NCBI RefSeq assembly: GCF_031755915.1
Contig: NC_083384.1
Location: 5,727,501-5,791,500 of the forward strand
Direction: 5' to 3'
From: Ziziphus jujuba
Taxonomy: Eukaryota; Streptophyta; Magnoliopsida; Rosales; Rhamnaceae
Length of the DNA: 64,000 bases
Part shown: positions 12,236 to 26,200 of the stretch, piece after piece
Position numbering within the stretch: the stretch's first letter is position 1
Layout of the letters: each line of letters opens with the position of its first letter
Translations under genes and position numbers: made by a program
The notes under the pieces: generated by a model
The model's database searches: none
What the model was told of the DNA's origin: nothing
Seen by the model: the letters and a program-made list of their open reading frames with translations, nothing else

Positions 12236-12667
12236 AAAAATTTATTAAAACCCAAACTAACTTCGTCCAAAATAATTAAAATATAAAATTTAAAATAAAT
12301 ACTTGTTCATAACAAAACAATAATCAATATAATTAAATATCATCTCATTGATATACATATGCATACTTATTGAGATGGAAGTTGATGTACTCTAGTTGAC
12401 GATATTACGCCCTCATACTGCATATGGAAAAATAAAAAATTTTGTTAGCACTGACGCAAAATAAATTAATAAAAACTTAATCATAATTAATAAATTAAAT
12501 TGTAATTTGGCAAACAAAAATTTAATGAATATTTACCTTCTTAAGGTTTGGCGTGGCACATATTCTCCTAATTAAAGTGGATAACACATAAGAAAAAAAC
12601 ACACAATGAATAAATAAATATTACTTAAAATATAATTATAAGTTAATAAATATACGTACCAATTTAT
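12236..12667. other. 3' flank of the CACTA A transposase gene
   Basis: AT-rich sequence between the last transposase exon and the subterminal repeats, presumably 3' UTR and terminator. No separate gene seen. Confidence 0.5.
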
Positions 12668-13612
12668 TTAGAAGATATTGTTTATCCATATCCCCTCACA
12701 GTCATTACGAACATAGCCACTCTCACATTCATCCTCATTATCATTTTCATCAACACTTGGCAATTGTATGGCAAATGGATTGTGAGCCATTGTAGTATCG
12801 CCAAGAACATCTTCTTCAACCAATTCTTCTTCAACCAAAGTACAATGTCGTGGTGGAGTTAAAACAATAGACCATCTCAAGTCAAGTTGATCTTCAACAT
12901 AAAATATTTGTTGAACTTGTGAAGCCATGATGAATGGGTCAGATTTATATCCAATTTTACTAAAGTTAACACATGTAAACCCCATCTCATCAACTTTCAC
13001 ACCACTGCTGTCAACCCAATCACACTTGAACACTGGAATTCGAAACATAGTGTAATCGACGTCCCAAATCTCTCTTATGATCCCATAGTATGTCATCTCG
13101 GCTAAAATTGGGTTATTATCCTTAGCACTAGCAAAATGCTCACTTTTGGCAATAACTTTGACACCACTATTCTGGGTGACCCTCTTATTATCCATATTTA
13201 GAGTGTTGAATCTAACCCCTCTAATGACATATCCTTCATGTTTCGTTACCACCCATTGCGGACCATGGGCTAACCATCGTAATGTTTCAGACACTGTGTG
13301 GTTAGGTTGACTTCGCTCTTGTGCAATCTAGTCAATAGAAAAATATGAAAATTTAAAGCTAAAACAATTATATTATATATTGAATATTTAACTTTCCCAT
13401 ACCTTATCACGTAACCAGTACGGAAATGTACGTTTGTGTTCGTCTTGAAACCATTTTGCTTTTTTTCCTCGATTTTTTTTGCTTGACTTCAAGACTTCAA
13501 AATGAATACTAAAACAAATAAAAGTTGTTGTAATTAATAAAAATATATCCAACATATGAACTTATCGATGCCTATTAATATATTCAAAATATCAACTAAA
13601 TTATACATGTTG

Positions 13613-13646
<34 letters not shown>

Positions 13647-16176
13647 TATATATCAACTATTTTATACATTAACATGTATATACGCACCTGACATACGGTT
13701 CCACTTCTGGTGTATTCAAAAGTATATATCTATGAACTTGCTCCCAAAGTTGTTGATCAATTGATTGATTTTTTCCACCTTTAAATGGGGCGCCAACATC
13801 ATCCTTATCATTTAACTTTTGATATCTACCAATTGGGTTTCCAACTGCATCTAATCCTCTCTGAAATTCACTACAAAACTCAATCACTTCTTCACATATG
13901 TAACCCTCGGCAATACAACCTTCTGGTCGATTTTTGTTTCGAACATAACTTTTCAATACTTTCATGTACCTCTCAAACGGGTACATCCACCTGAAATGTA
14001 CTGGTCCACACAATCTTACCTCTCGAACCAAATGTACAGTTAGATGAACCATTACATCAAAAAATGATGGTGGAAAGAATTTTTCTAAAAGGCACAAAGT
14101 TTCGACAAGATCATTTTGAATATTTTCCAATTCAGCAACAATGATAGACTTCTTGCAAATTGCATTGAAGAAAAAACAAAGTCTTGCAATTGCATGTCTC
14201 ACATGTTTAGGAAGGATTGCACGAATTGCAAGAGGCAAGAGTTGTTGCATCAATGTATGACAATCATGAGATTTCAATCCTACCATCTTTAAGTCCTCCA
14301 TTGAAACAAGATTCCTAAAGTTTGAAGAATAACCATCTGGAACCTTTAAGTCCGCTAAACACTTACAAAACAATTTCTTCTCATGCTTTGATAATGTATA
14401 GCAGGCCGGTGGTAGGAAAGTTCGATTACCTTGAGGCTTAGGGGCCAAGTCTTTCCGCAAACCCATTTCTTGTAAATCTAACCGAGCATTAACTCCGTCC
14501 TTCGTCTTACCAGGAATATTGAGCAATGTACCATATATGCTCTCACAAACATTTTTCTCAATATGCATGACATCTAAATTATGTCGCACATGGAGAAATT
14601 TCCAATATTCCAATTCAAAAAAAATGGACTTCCTCTTCCAACATTCTTCAGAATCAACAGTCCTTTTCCTCTTGTGTGAGTTATCAAATCTCATTGCATT
14701 AAGCTTATCTAATATTTCTTCTCCAGTCAACGGTTTTGGAGGCACTCCAAATTCTTGAAATCCATTGAAAGCCTTCTTTTGCCTTCTATATTGATGATTT
14801 GGAGGAAGAAATCTTCTATGCCCGGTAAAACTCATTTTTTTTCCATGCTTTAGCCTTGTAGCAAAAGTATTTTCACTGCAAATTGGACAAGCATAATATC
14901 CCTTCACCGCATGACCGGACAAGTTACCATAAGCTGGGAAATCATTTATTGTCCATAGCAACACTGCCTTCAACGTGAATTTCTCCTGACGGTAAGCATC
15001 GAAGACCGTAACACCCTCATTCCACAACCGCTGCAGGTCTTCAACTAACGGCTCCATGTATACATCAATTTGATTTCCTGGTTGCTTCGGTCCAGAAATT
15101 AGAAGACTTAACATCATAAATTTCCGCTTCATACACAACCAAGGAGGAAGATTATACACAACCGTCATCACAGGCCAACAACTATACCTACTACTCAACA
15201 TATTATGTGGATTAACTCCATCGGCCGCGATCCCAAGTCTCAAATTCCTATCTTCGGATGCAAAGTTTGGCCATAAACGATCAACCAACTTCCAAGATGG
15301 AGAATCCGCAGGGTGTTGCATTTTCCCTGTCTTAACCTTTCTCCCATTGGCATGCCATGTCAAATTCTTAGCTGTTTCAACACTACGAAACATTCGTTTA
15401 AAACGCGGAATAATAGGAAAGTACCATAAAACTTTATTTGGAATATTGCTAGCAACTCCATTCTTATCAATTTTCCATCTAGCAGATCCACATTTAGGAC
15501 ATTCATTAAGGTCCACATATTCCTTCCTAAACAGAATACAACTTTTAGGACATGCATGAATCTTGATGTACTCCATTCCCAAAGCACTCAAAGTCTTCTT
15601 AACATTGTACATGGAGGTTGGCAACACATTGTCATTTGGCAACATCTGGGATAACAATTGCAACAGTACATCAAAGCTCTTATCAGAATATCCATATCTT
15701 ACCTTTAAGTTGTATAATTTAACCAAAGCAGACAACTTGGTAAATTTGGTACAACCTAGGTACAAAGGTTTCTCCGCATCCTCCAATAAGGTAGCAAATT
15801 CATTAGGATCATTATCAAAAGTTTCTAATGCAGCACGGGTCATGTCTAAGCTATTGAAAGCCACGTCTTCCTTACTACTACTATCATTTTCATTATATTC
15901 TACATTAATATTCCCAAAATGAGAAGATGGTCTAATACCATCAGCACATGACTCACCATGCCAAATCCATCGCCGATAGTTGACATCAAACCCATTCCAA
16001 TATATATGGCCTTTAATATCCCTAATAGTATGGATTTTCATATTCCCGCATTGCATGCAAGGACACCGTATGGCATTACAATCATTGGCATTCTCCATGC
16101 TAAATTTCAAAAATTCACTCAACCCCTTAGCAAAATCGCTTGAGGTTCTATCCTTCGTTATCCACGATTTATCCAT
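12668..16176 (-). CDS. TNP2-type CACTA transposase, three exons, apparently intact
   Basis: Catalyses excision and insertion of the element in the nucleus. I infer exon 1 at 16176-13688, exon 2 at 13508-13403 and exon 3 at 13327-12668. Donors are CAG/GTGCGT and AAG/GTATGG, acceptors TTTTAG and GACTAG, and the frame stays open through both joins, giving about 1084 aa. In order: an N-terminal transposase-associated domain (about 3-74, with CPCMQCG), a CxxxC...CxxC zinc-ribbon-like patch (209-229), the Transposase_21/Tnp2 domain (about 205-440, with Asp319 in AADG, Asp412 in NDFPAY and CPIC at 430-433), a DUF4218 region (about 635-772, starting SHDCHTLMQQLLP) and a DUF4216 region in exon 3 (about 945-1010, REIWDVDYTMFRIPVF). 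Which acidic residues are catalytic is inferred. The ATG at 16176 opens MDKSWI, the usual family start. It is divergent from the plus-strand gene at 22720. Confidence 0.93.
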
Positions 16177-16960
16177 TTCCCTACCAATCTAATTAAACAG
16201 AACAATATCAAACAATATCATAAAAAACAATTGAGACAAAACAAGATTAAGAAAACCCATCGCAAACAAATTATCGACAAAAGCAAGATTAAGAAACCCA
16301 TCGAAGCAAGATTAAGAAAACCCATTGCAAACAAATTATCGACAAAAGCAAGATTAAGAAAACCCATCTCAAACAAATTATCGACAAAAGCAAGATTAAG
16401 AAACCCATTGAAGCAAGATTAAAAAAACCCATCGCAAACAAATTATCCACAAAAGCGAGATTAAGAAAACTCATCGCAAACAAATTATTGACAAAAGCAA
16501 AATTAAGAAAACCCATCGAAAACAAATTATCCACAAAAACAAGATTAAGAAAACCCAACGAACCGAACCTTTGGGTATAATGAATAAATAAATAAAAAAT
16601 AACCCAATCCACCACATGTCACCGCCAATCATAAAGCGAAAAGAAACTCACCGAAACCATGGAGACGAAGAAAGAATAATCCAAGCTAACCACGAGGGAG
16701 ACGAAGAAAGAAGAATCCAAGCTAACCACGAGGTTGACGAAGAAAGAAGAATCCACGAAGAAAGAAATCCAACTTCCAGATAGCAATGCAAGCAAATGGA
16801 AAATTAAACACGAAATATCCCACTCTTCAAGTCTTTTTTAGATTGCTTCCAATTCTAACACCTATTATGAAGTGTACTAACCCATATTTTGTGAAAAGAA
16901 ATGGTATTCAAAATCCCGCGTAAATTTTGAAAGCGCGCCAAAAATTTTAAGAAATTGGAT
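16177..16960 (-). other. Transposase leader/promoter region with a minisatellite
   Basis: This lies upstream of the transposase ATG. The part at 16240-16560 is a degenerate tandem array of units of about 42 bases containing CAAGATTAAGAAAACCCATC and AAACAAATTATCGACAAAAG, some units shortened. Copy B keeps only a few units at 46588-46720, so copy number varies between elements. It probably lies in the 5' UTR or proximal promoter. Confidence 0.8.
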
Positions 16961-16962
16961 AA

Positions 16963-19900
16963 ACAGGCGACATATTCAGATAAACTGTGTCGCTAAAGGA
17001 TAAACAGTTTCATAGACGCTCTTTTTTTAATTCGTTTAAAACAAATAAGTTTCTCCAAGTACTGTTTATTTACTTCTTAAACTTTTGGCAATAATTCTAA
17101 AATGGTAATTTTACATTTAAAAAGGCATATGATCTAGCGACTCATTGATCTAACTTTTAATTTTAGTAATAGGCGACACATAAGCAGTATTATGCGTCGC
17201 CTTATATCTCTTTTTTTTTTTCATATATTTTTTTCAAACCTTCATTTTTAACAATTTGATTTTGTTGGAGCATCAAATAACCAGTGAAGATATTTAAACA
17301 AGATAAAAAGAGTTTTTTTTTCTAATTTTAGTAATAGGCGACGCATAATCATGCTTATGCGTCGCCTAATACCCTATTTTTTTTTTAACAATTGGATTTT
17401 AGTTGAGCATCAAATAACCAGTGAAGATATTTAAACAAGATCAAGAGAGTTTTTTTTTTTCGTTTGAATTTTAGTAATAGGCGACGCATAACGATGCTTA
17501 TGCGTCGCCTAATACCCTATATATATATTTTTTAAACCTTCATTTTTAACAATTTGATTTTGTTGGAGCATCAAATAACCAGTGAAGATATTTAAACAAG
17601 ATAAAGAGAGTTTTTTTTTTTTTTGAATTTTAGTAATAGGCGACGCATAATCATGCTTATGCGTCGCCTCATACCCTATTTTTTTTTTAAACCTTCATTT
17701 TTAACAATTGGATTTTAGTTGAGCATCAAATAACCAGTGAAGATATTTAAACAAGATCAAGAGAGTTTTTTTTTTTTGTTTGAATTTTAGTAATAGGCGA
17801 CGCATAACCATGCTTATGCGTCGCCTAATACCCTATATATATTTTTTTTAAACCTTCATTTTTAACAATTTGATTTTGTTGGAGCATCAAATAACCAGTG
17901 AAGATATTTAAACAAGATAAAGAGAATTTTTATTTTTTTTTGAATTTTAGTAATAGGCGACGCATAATCATGATTATGCGTCGCCTAATACCCTATATAT
18001 ATATATATATATATTTTTTTTTTAAACCTTCATTTTTAACAATTGGATTTTAGTTGAGCATGAAATAACCAGTGAAGATATTGAAACAATATAAAGAGAG
18101 GTTTTTTTTTTTTTTTAAATTTAGGGTTTAGGCGATGCATAAGCAGTATTATGCGTCGCCTAAATACCTTTTTTTTTTTTTTCTTCTTTCAAAAAAACCA
18201 TGGTTTTTAACAATTTGATTTTCTTCCATCATCAAATAAGCAGTGAAAATATTTAAACAACATAAATGAGTTTTGTTTTTTTATTTTTTTAATCAATCTG
18301 ATTTTATCCCTGCATCAAATAACCAGTTAAAAGATTTAAACTAGTTAGAGAAGGTGTTTTTTTTAAAATCTTCCTGTTTAACAATTTGATTTTCTTCCAG
18401 CATCAAATGACCAGTGAAAATATTTAAAGATGATAAACAGAGTTTGTTTTTTTTTTTTTTGAATTTTAGTAATAGGCAACGCATAACCATGATTATGCGT
18501 CGCCTAATACCCTATATATATGTTTTTTAAACCTTCATTTTTAACAATTGGATTTTAGCTGAGCATGAAATAACTAGTGAAGATATTGAAACAATATAAA
18601 GAGAGGTTTTTTTTTTTTTAGTTTTTTTTTTTTTTAATTTAGGGTTTAGGCGACGCATAAGCAGTATTATGCGTCGCCTAATACTCTTTTTTTTTTTTCT
18701 TTCAAAAAAACCACGGTTTTTAACAATTTGATTTTCTTACATCATCAAATAAGCAGTGAAAATATTTAAACAACATAAATGAGTTTTATTTTTTTATTTT
18801 TTTAATCAATCTGATTTTATCCCTGCATCAAATAACCAGTTAAAAGATTTAAACTAGTTAGAGAAGGTGTTTTTTTTAAAATCTTCCTGTTTAACAATTT
18901 GATTTTCTTCCAGCATCAAATGACCAGTGAAAATATTTAAAGATGATAAACAGAGTTTGTTTTTTTTTTTTTTGAATTTTAGTAATAGGCGACGCATAAC
19001 CATGATTATGCGTCGCCTAATACCCTATATATATGTTTTTTAAACCTTCATTTTTAACAATTGGATTTTAGCTGAGCATGAAATAACTAGTGAAGATATT
19101 GAAACAATATAAAGAGAGGTTTTTTTTTTTTTTAGTTTTTTTTTTTTTAATTTAGGGTTTAGGCGACGCATAATCAGTATTATGCGTCGCCTAATACCCC
19201 TTTTTTTTTTTTTCTTCTTTCAAAAAAACCATGGTTTTTAACAATTTGATTTTCTTCCATCATCAAATAAGCAGTGAAAATATTTAAACAACATAAATGA
19301 GTTTTGTTTTTTTATTTTTTTAATCAATCTGATTTTATCCCTGCATCAAATAACCAGTTAAAAGATTTAAACTAGTTAGAGAAGGTGTTTTTCTTAAAAT
19401 CTTCCTGTTTAACAATTTGATTTTCTTCCAGCATCAAATAACCAGTGAAGATATTTAAACAAGATCAAGAGAGTTTTTTTTTTTTTTTGAATTTTAGTAA
19501 TAGGCGACGCATAACCATGATTATGCGTTGCCTAATACCCTATATATATATTTTTTAAACCTTCATTTTTAACAATTGGATTTTAGCTGAGCATGAAATA
19601 ACCAGTGAAGATATTGAAACAATATAAAGAGAGGTTTTTTTTTTTTTTTTTTTTTTTAATTTAGGGTTTAGGCGACGCATAATCAGTATTATGCGTCGCC
19701 TAATACCCCTTTTTTTTTTTTCTTCTTTCAAAAAAACCATGGTTTTTAACAATTTGATTTTCTTCCATCATTAAATAAGCAGTGAAAATATTTAAACAAC
19801 ATAAATGAGTTTTGTTTTTTTATTTTTTTAATCAATCTGATTTTATCCCTGCGTCAAATAACCAGTTAAAAGATTTAAACTAGTTAGAGAAGGTGTTTTT

Positions 19901-20144
19901 TTTAAAATCTTCCTGTTTAACAATTTGATTTTCTTCCAGCATCAAATGACCAGTGAAAATATTTAAAGATGATAAACAGATTTTGTTTTTTTTTTTTTGA
20001 ATTTTAGTAATAGGCGACGCATAACCATGATTATGCGTCGCCTAATACCCTATATATATATTTTTTAAACCTTCATTTTTAACAATTGGATTTTAGCTGA
20101 GCATGAAATAACCAGTGAAGATATTGAAACAATATAAAGAGAGG

Positions 20145-20179
<35 letters not shown>

Positions 20180-20658
20180 GTTTTAGGCGACGAATAATCA
20201 GTATTATGCGTCGCCTAATACCCTTTTTTTTTTTTTCTTCTTTCAAAAAAACCATGATTTTTAACAATTTGATTTTCTTCCATCATCAAATAAGCAGTGA
20301 AAATATTTAAACAACATAAATGAGTTTTGTTTTTTTATTTTTTTAATCAATCTGATGTTATCTCTGCATCAAATAACCAGTTAAAAGATTTAAACTAGTT
20401 AGAGAAGCTGGTTTTCTTAAAATCTTCCTGTTTAACAATTTGATTTTCTTCCAGCATCAAAACCAGTGAAAATATTTAAAGATGATAAACAGAGTTTGTT
20501 TTTTTTTTTTTTGAATTTTAGTAATAGGCGACGCATAACCATGATTATGCGTCGCCTAATACCCTATATATATATTTTTTAAACCTTCGTTTTTAAGAAT
20601 TGGATTTTAGCTGAGCATGAAATAACCAGTGAAGATATTGAAACAATATAAAGAGAGG

Positions 20659-20691
<33 letters not shown>

Positions 20692-21580
20692 GGTTTAGGC
20701 GACGCATAATCAGTATTATGCGTCGCCTAATACCTTTTTTTTTTTATTTTTCTTCTTTGAAAAAAACCATGGTTTTTAACAATTTGATTTTCTTCCATCA
20801 TCAAATAAGCAGTGAAAATATTTAAACAACATAAATGAGTTTTGTTTTTTTATTTTTTTAATCAATCTGATGTTATCTCTGCATCAAATAACGAGTTAAA
20901 AGATTTAAACTAGTTAGAGAAGGTGTTTTTCTTAAAATCTTCCTGTTTAACAATTTGATTTTCTTCCAGCATCAAATGACCAGTGAAAATGTTTAAAGAT
21001 GATAAACAGAGTTTGTTTTTTTTTTTTTGAATTTTAGTAATAGGCGACGCATAACCATGATTATGCGTCGCCTAATACCCTATATATATATTTTTTAAAC
21101 CTTCATTTTTAACAATTTGATTTTGTTGGAGCATTAAATAACCAGTGAAGATATTTAAACAAGATAAAGAGAGTTTTTTTTTTTTTTTGAATTTTAGTAA
21201 TAGGCGACGCATAATCATGATTATGCGTCGCCTAATACCCTATCTATATATATTTTTTTTAAACCTTCGTTTTTAACAATTGGATTTTAGTTGAGCATGA
21301 AATAACCAGTGAAGATATTGAAACAATATAAAGAGTGTTTTTTTTTTTTTTTTTTTAAATTTAGGGTTTAGGCGATGCATAAGCAGTATTATGCGTCGCC
21401 TAATACCCCATTTTTTTTTTTCTCTCAAAAAAATCATGGTTTTTAACAATTTGATTTTCTTCCATCATCAAATAAGCAGTGAAAATATTTATATTATTTT
21501 TAATTTGATTTTCAAAACTCTTAAAATTTATATTATTTTTAATTATTATAGGCGACGTATTTTATTCTTTATACGTCGCT
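16963..21580. repeat. Left palindrome array of CACTA A (between the two divergent genes)
   Basis: About 20 copies of a 30-bp palindrome lie here, with arms GGCGACGCATAA and TTATGCGTCGCC around six variable bases such as CCATGA, TCATGC or GCAGTA. Clear copies start at 17337, 17480, 17640, 17797, 17956, 18475, 18649, 18988, 19162, 19503, 19671, 20013, 20186, 20527, 20698, 21043 and 21203. Degenerate ones occur at 16963 and 21551. Spacers are T-rich and also repeated, with words such as CATCAAATAACCAGTGAAGA. It fills the space between the divergent genes and so probably contains both promoters. Confidence 0.93.
18131..21043. repeat. Higher-order repeat with a period of about 513 bp
   Basis: Two alternating palindrome types recur at near-constant spacing. 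The type with centre CCATGA starts at 18475, 18988, 19503, 20013, 20527 and 21043 (steps of 513, 515, 510, 514 and 516). The type following AGGGTTTA starts at 18131, 18649, 19162, 19671, 20186 and 20698. Length differences lie mostly in T runs, which points to recent amplification by unequal exchange or replication slippage. Confidence 0.92.
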
Positions 21581-22719
21581 TTGTCTGATTTATTTTTATT
21601 TATTTATTTTTTTTGTATTTCCATTTTTTCCTTTGTAAGTGTCTTTAAATATTTTTTTTGCCCCTAAAATATTTTTAATAACATTTTTTTTATTCCCCAA
21701 TATTAATGAAATATTATAAATAAAATGGCACGTTAATCTATGGGCTTTCTTTTCAACCATTAACCATTAGTACGGGAACTAGAGAGTTGGAAGCAATCTA
21801 GAGGGTATGAGAAGATTTTGAAGGATCACTCTCATTATGCATTCTTGTTTCTTTCAAGGGTTTGAAGGATTTTGTGGGTTTCTTTCCTAAATACCCAAAG
21901 TTCCTTCTTCTTCCTTCTTGCCGGTGGTTGGGTTGCAAGAACTTCACCTTCTCTCCGTCGCCGTCGCCGTCGCCGTGGCACTGGGTGGCTGGGGTTTTTG
22001 CCGTCTCGTCGCCGGGATTTGGTTGCTGGGTTGCTGCCGTGCCGTCGCCGTCGCTGCTGTGGTGGCTTGAACTTCCTCTTGATTGCTGGATTTGTAAAGG
22101 TGTGCTGTTTTTGTGTGCTGTTTTTCATCCCTTTTGGGGTTCGGTGGTGTATGTGTGCTGTTTTTGTGTGCTGTTTTTCATCCCTTTTGGGGTTCGGTTG
22201 TGTATGTGTTTGCTGGAAAGAAAATTATGTTTGCTGGTGTTTTTGTTTTTTTTTTTTAAATATTTGTTCGTTACTGTAATTTTGGTGGGGTTTTATGTTG
22301 TCAAAATCATGGCTTGTTGTCGACAATGGGTTAGCTAAATTTTGTTTGGAAAAATAGCTATATTTATTAAGTGGGGTTCGATTGTATGTAAAGCAAAATT
22401 ATATGCTATTATTTGTATTATGTGTTTATATGGTTAAATTTGCGTGGGAAATGTCAGAGGTGCTCTGTTTTGGGTCTTAAAACGACGTCGTTTGTGCGAC
22501 TCAAAATCCATAGTGATTTAGTCGCCGGTTGCAAAGTTTGAAAATGTTAATGACTGTTAAAGAGGATAGATGTTAAGAGAAGATACTATTACTGCATCAC
22601 TTGGTAAATAAATTACATGAATTTATCGTTTATTATTGTTATTATTGGTTTATTCATTATACTACACCCTATATTGTTAGTAATATTAATTTGTGTTTAT
22701 GTTTTTTGTATGTAGAATT
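21581..22719 (+). promoter_or_regulatory. Probable promoter and leader of the CACTA A plus-strand gene
   Basis: An AT-rich stretch (21581-21800) is followed by a GC-rich patch with repeated CCGTCGCCGT words (21950-22080). A possible leader exon ends at about GTAAAG/GTGTGC near 22099, and a TGTAG acceptor lies just before the ATG at 22720. A 60-bp direct duplication containing GTGCTGTTTTTCATCCC occurs at about 22100-22210, with one unit at the same place in copy B. Open frames over the GC-rich patch run on both strands and are not conserved as protein in copy B. The spliced-leader reading is inferred. Confidence 0.5.
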
Positions 22720-23187
22720 ATGGATTCTTTTAATGAACATGTCCTCTCGGATGGGGATGGCGCTGGATCACCATCTAGTGATATGGAAAGGCCGAATACA
22801 TCATCCCCAAGGCGTAGAAAACGAGGGGCCACAACAATGAAAGGCCTTAGGAAGCATTTGGCGGGAAACAAAAGCTTGGAACCTCAATATAATGAGGTTG
22901 GAGTTGCTATTAACTCTGAGGCCGTTCGACTAAACAATTTGGAGGGCTCGTTGGCTAGGAGCACAATACCAATTAATATACCTAATTGGAGAGATGTGTC
23001 CGATAGGTTAAAAGATAACCTATGGGCATCAATAAAGGTACGGAGTGCATTATTGTTAGATATTGTTTATTATAAATAATATTTAATTGATGGAGATTTT
23101 ATAATTCTTTTTTTGCATTTGCAGCTTGTATATATGCATTTTACTTGCATTTCTAACTTACCGCATTTACTTGTCAATCAATGTTAC

Positions 23188-23231
<44 letters not shown>

Positions 23232-26200
23232 GCAGCAATATACGGGTAAGGATGATAGTTTTAGGAAGGCAACTTTAAAAGATTGTTGTGACAAATGGAG
23301 AAAATTCAAGAATTACTTGTATAGATCTTTTGTTCGACCATATATTGACACACCCGAAAAGTTGAAGCATCGACCCTCAATTTATGAATTCATAAGCCAA
23401 GAGGTGTGGGATGATTTTGTACAACAAAGGTTGTCGGATAAATTCCAAGTATAGTTTATTTAACGCACGGTACTGTTGTATTAAATTGCGCTGGCATTAT
23501 TTATATAAAAATTAAAATTTGTTATGGTGACTTATGTTATTTGGGTTTTCTAATATGTTTGTTTATAACTTTTGTAGGCATTAAGTCAAAAATATTCGGA
23601 AAAACGGCAATTAAACAAGTATCCGCATAGGATGGGTGCAATGGGCTACGCGAGATTAGAAAGAGCCATTGTATGCAATTTATTTTTATTTACATTTAAC
23701 CATAATAATTTTGTCATTGTTACTTGATCAGTTGCATGCATTATTAAAATTAATTTATTTGTAATTTTGAAGCAACTTGAAAGAGGCACTGAAGATTATG
23801 TAGACCGAGATGACCTGTGGATACGGGCACGTATGGGGAAGGATGGAAAATATGCAAATGAAGAAACTGAACATGTAGCGGAAAAAATTGTGAGTATTGT
23901 ATTTTATATGAATATTTGTTGCATATATTATTATTTAGTTCATTATTATATAAACTGATATATTCAATCATTTCAACAATATATTGTAGAATGACTTAAA
24001 GAAGAAGGCAACAGAAGGAGAAATTGGGCCTTCACCTCCTGTGGATATCCTAACACAAGCTTTGGGAAAAGAGGAGTATGGAGGTAGGCTTAGGGGTCGA
24101 GGCAAAGGATACACGGTGAATAACTTTTTCCATACTCCTAAGCCGAGTTCACAAAAAAAGACCAAGTCGGAGGGAAGTGGAAACAATTCAATGTATGAGA
24201 CGCTGCTCAAAGGTCTAATGGCGATCGTCAGAAATTCAAGCAGCAGCAGCGCTGCCCAAGTTGATGCGCTCATATCGGCATGTGGTATTCAGATTCCATC
24301 ACTCGCTCATCTAGCCGATACTGTTGCTGCTCCTGGGACCCAAGTCGATGATGTTGCTGGTCTAGGGACCCCTCCAGCCGATGATGTTAATGCTCGTGGG
24401 ACCCAAGTCGATGATGTTGCTGCTCATGGGACCCCCCCAGCCGATGATGTTGATGCTCCGGGCACCCAATTCGATGATGTTGCTGCTCATCGGACCCAAT
24501 CTACATCTTGGATTGATGCTCCTCGGATCTATCCTGAGGTGATTATTGATTGATTTATTTATTTATTTATTTATTTATATATATTTATGTATGCATGTTT
24601 AACTAGGTTATTACTATCTATATAGCTCCCATGGTTGAAGGGTCTTACCTACCGCCATGAGGTCATGGGATCGAGTCTTTAAGTTGAAGGAATATTGTCA
24701 TGTGAACATATATATATTATTATTTTTTTTTTTTTAACTTTGCAGGGTGTAAAATGCAATCTTGCACAAGGCAATGTTGGCCATATAGTAGCACGTGGCA
24801 CTTTGGTACCTTCGCTGCCAACGGATATGTGCCATGGTGTGAAGCTAGGTGCAGCAAATTATAAGGTAACTGTTGATGATGTTATTGATGGATTTGCACC
24901 TTTGCCTATTCCGTCATTTGACATCATACGTGTCGGTGATGCTGAAGGTGCATTTGTTGCATGGCCAAGAGATCTTGTTATCTTGCCATCTGAGGAGGTA
25001 TTGTTCGATGCAGCTATATATATTAATGAAGTTTAAAATAATTTCATTTTTGTTCTATTTTAAATGTTGTTTGTTGATATTTTGTAGGGAAGCTCGAACA
25101 GGTCAAATGTTGAGAATGATGAAGATGATAATGTTGATCCCTTAATCGTTACCCCAACGATCCGAGAGTTGCTACGTCGGATCAAGGACGTCGATAGCGA
25201 TCATTTATGGTTTTTTAATATGAAAAAAGAGATCTTTGGGGAAGAACAACAGTTGGCCATAGCGAGTAGCGATATAAACGATTTTTGTTACATGCAAGAA
25301 TTATCGTCCGAATGCATCTCATTCTACATAAGGTAAACTAAATTTGGATGTCTTTATAACTAATTCTTTAATTTAATTAATTAAACACTATAATTATTGG
25401 TAATTGGATTATGTAGGCATTTATGTGAGGGATTGACGGGCTCCTTCGAAGGGAAATATTGCTTTGTTCATCCGGATATTATTGCTTCGGTTGGTCATCA
25501 AAACCCTCATGAACGGATATCAAATATATTGAGTAGATGGCAAGATGCAAGAAATAATCAACTATGGTTATTTCCCTACTGTGCAAGGTAATATTGTGTT
25601 AGTTTTATTGAATTATGTTATGAAAATATTCATTTCGAGAAACATCATATTAACTAAAATATTTATTGGTGTTTTTAGGAATCATTGGATGCTATGTGTT
25701 GTTGATTTATACAAAGCAGTAGCATGGTTTTTTGATTCTTTGAAGACTCATAAGAATATAATTGATAAGGATCTAAAATCTTTGATCGACGAGTAAGTTA
25801 ATTAATAACTCTAATATTTTTACTTAATTGTTCTTATATATATTGGATTTGTACTTTTGAAGCTATTGTATAATCGTATACAATATTTATATTTCTATAT
25901 AGTTCCTTCGTTGCATGGAACCAAGGAAAGACATTTGAAAAGAAACTTCGGTGGCAAAATACTAAGGTAATTATTATATATAAAAACTTAGCATTATTAG
26001 TTGTTAGTTAATTTAAATACTTGTATATATTCGTATCTAATATTACACATAATTTACTGTTTGCAAATTTAGACACCGATGCAGCCCGGGAATACGGAAT
26101 GCGGTTACTATATGATGATGATAATGCGAGATATCATTAGGCGCAAAGTTCCTCCCCGGGACTTAAGAGGAATGGTAAATTATTATTAATTTAATGATTT

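Noticed and set aside
14519..16192. Plus-strand open frames across the transposase gene
   Set aside because: They are antisense shadows of the minus-strand transposase exon.
19555..20267. Lysine-rich open frames in the arrays (also 28601-28816)
   Set aside because: They are translations of T/A runs in the repeat spacers and recur with each unit.
21862..22338. A 158-codon open frame upstream of the fusion gene
   Set aside because: The matching region in copy B is open in a different frame and differs in sequence. It looks like a transcribed leader, not protein.
24622..24705. Possible tRNA gene in intron 5
   Set aside because: Only A-box-like and B-box-like words are present. No cloverleaf or acceptor stem can be drawn, so a SINE remnant is more likely.
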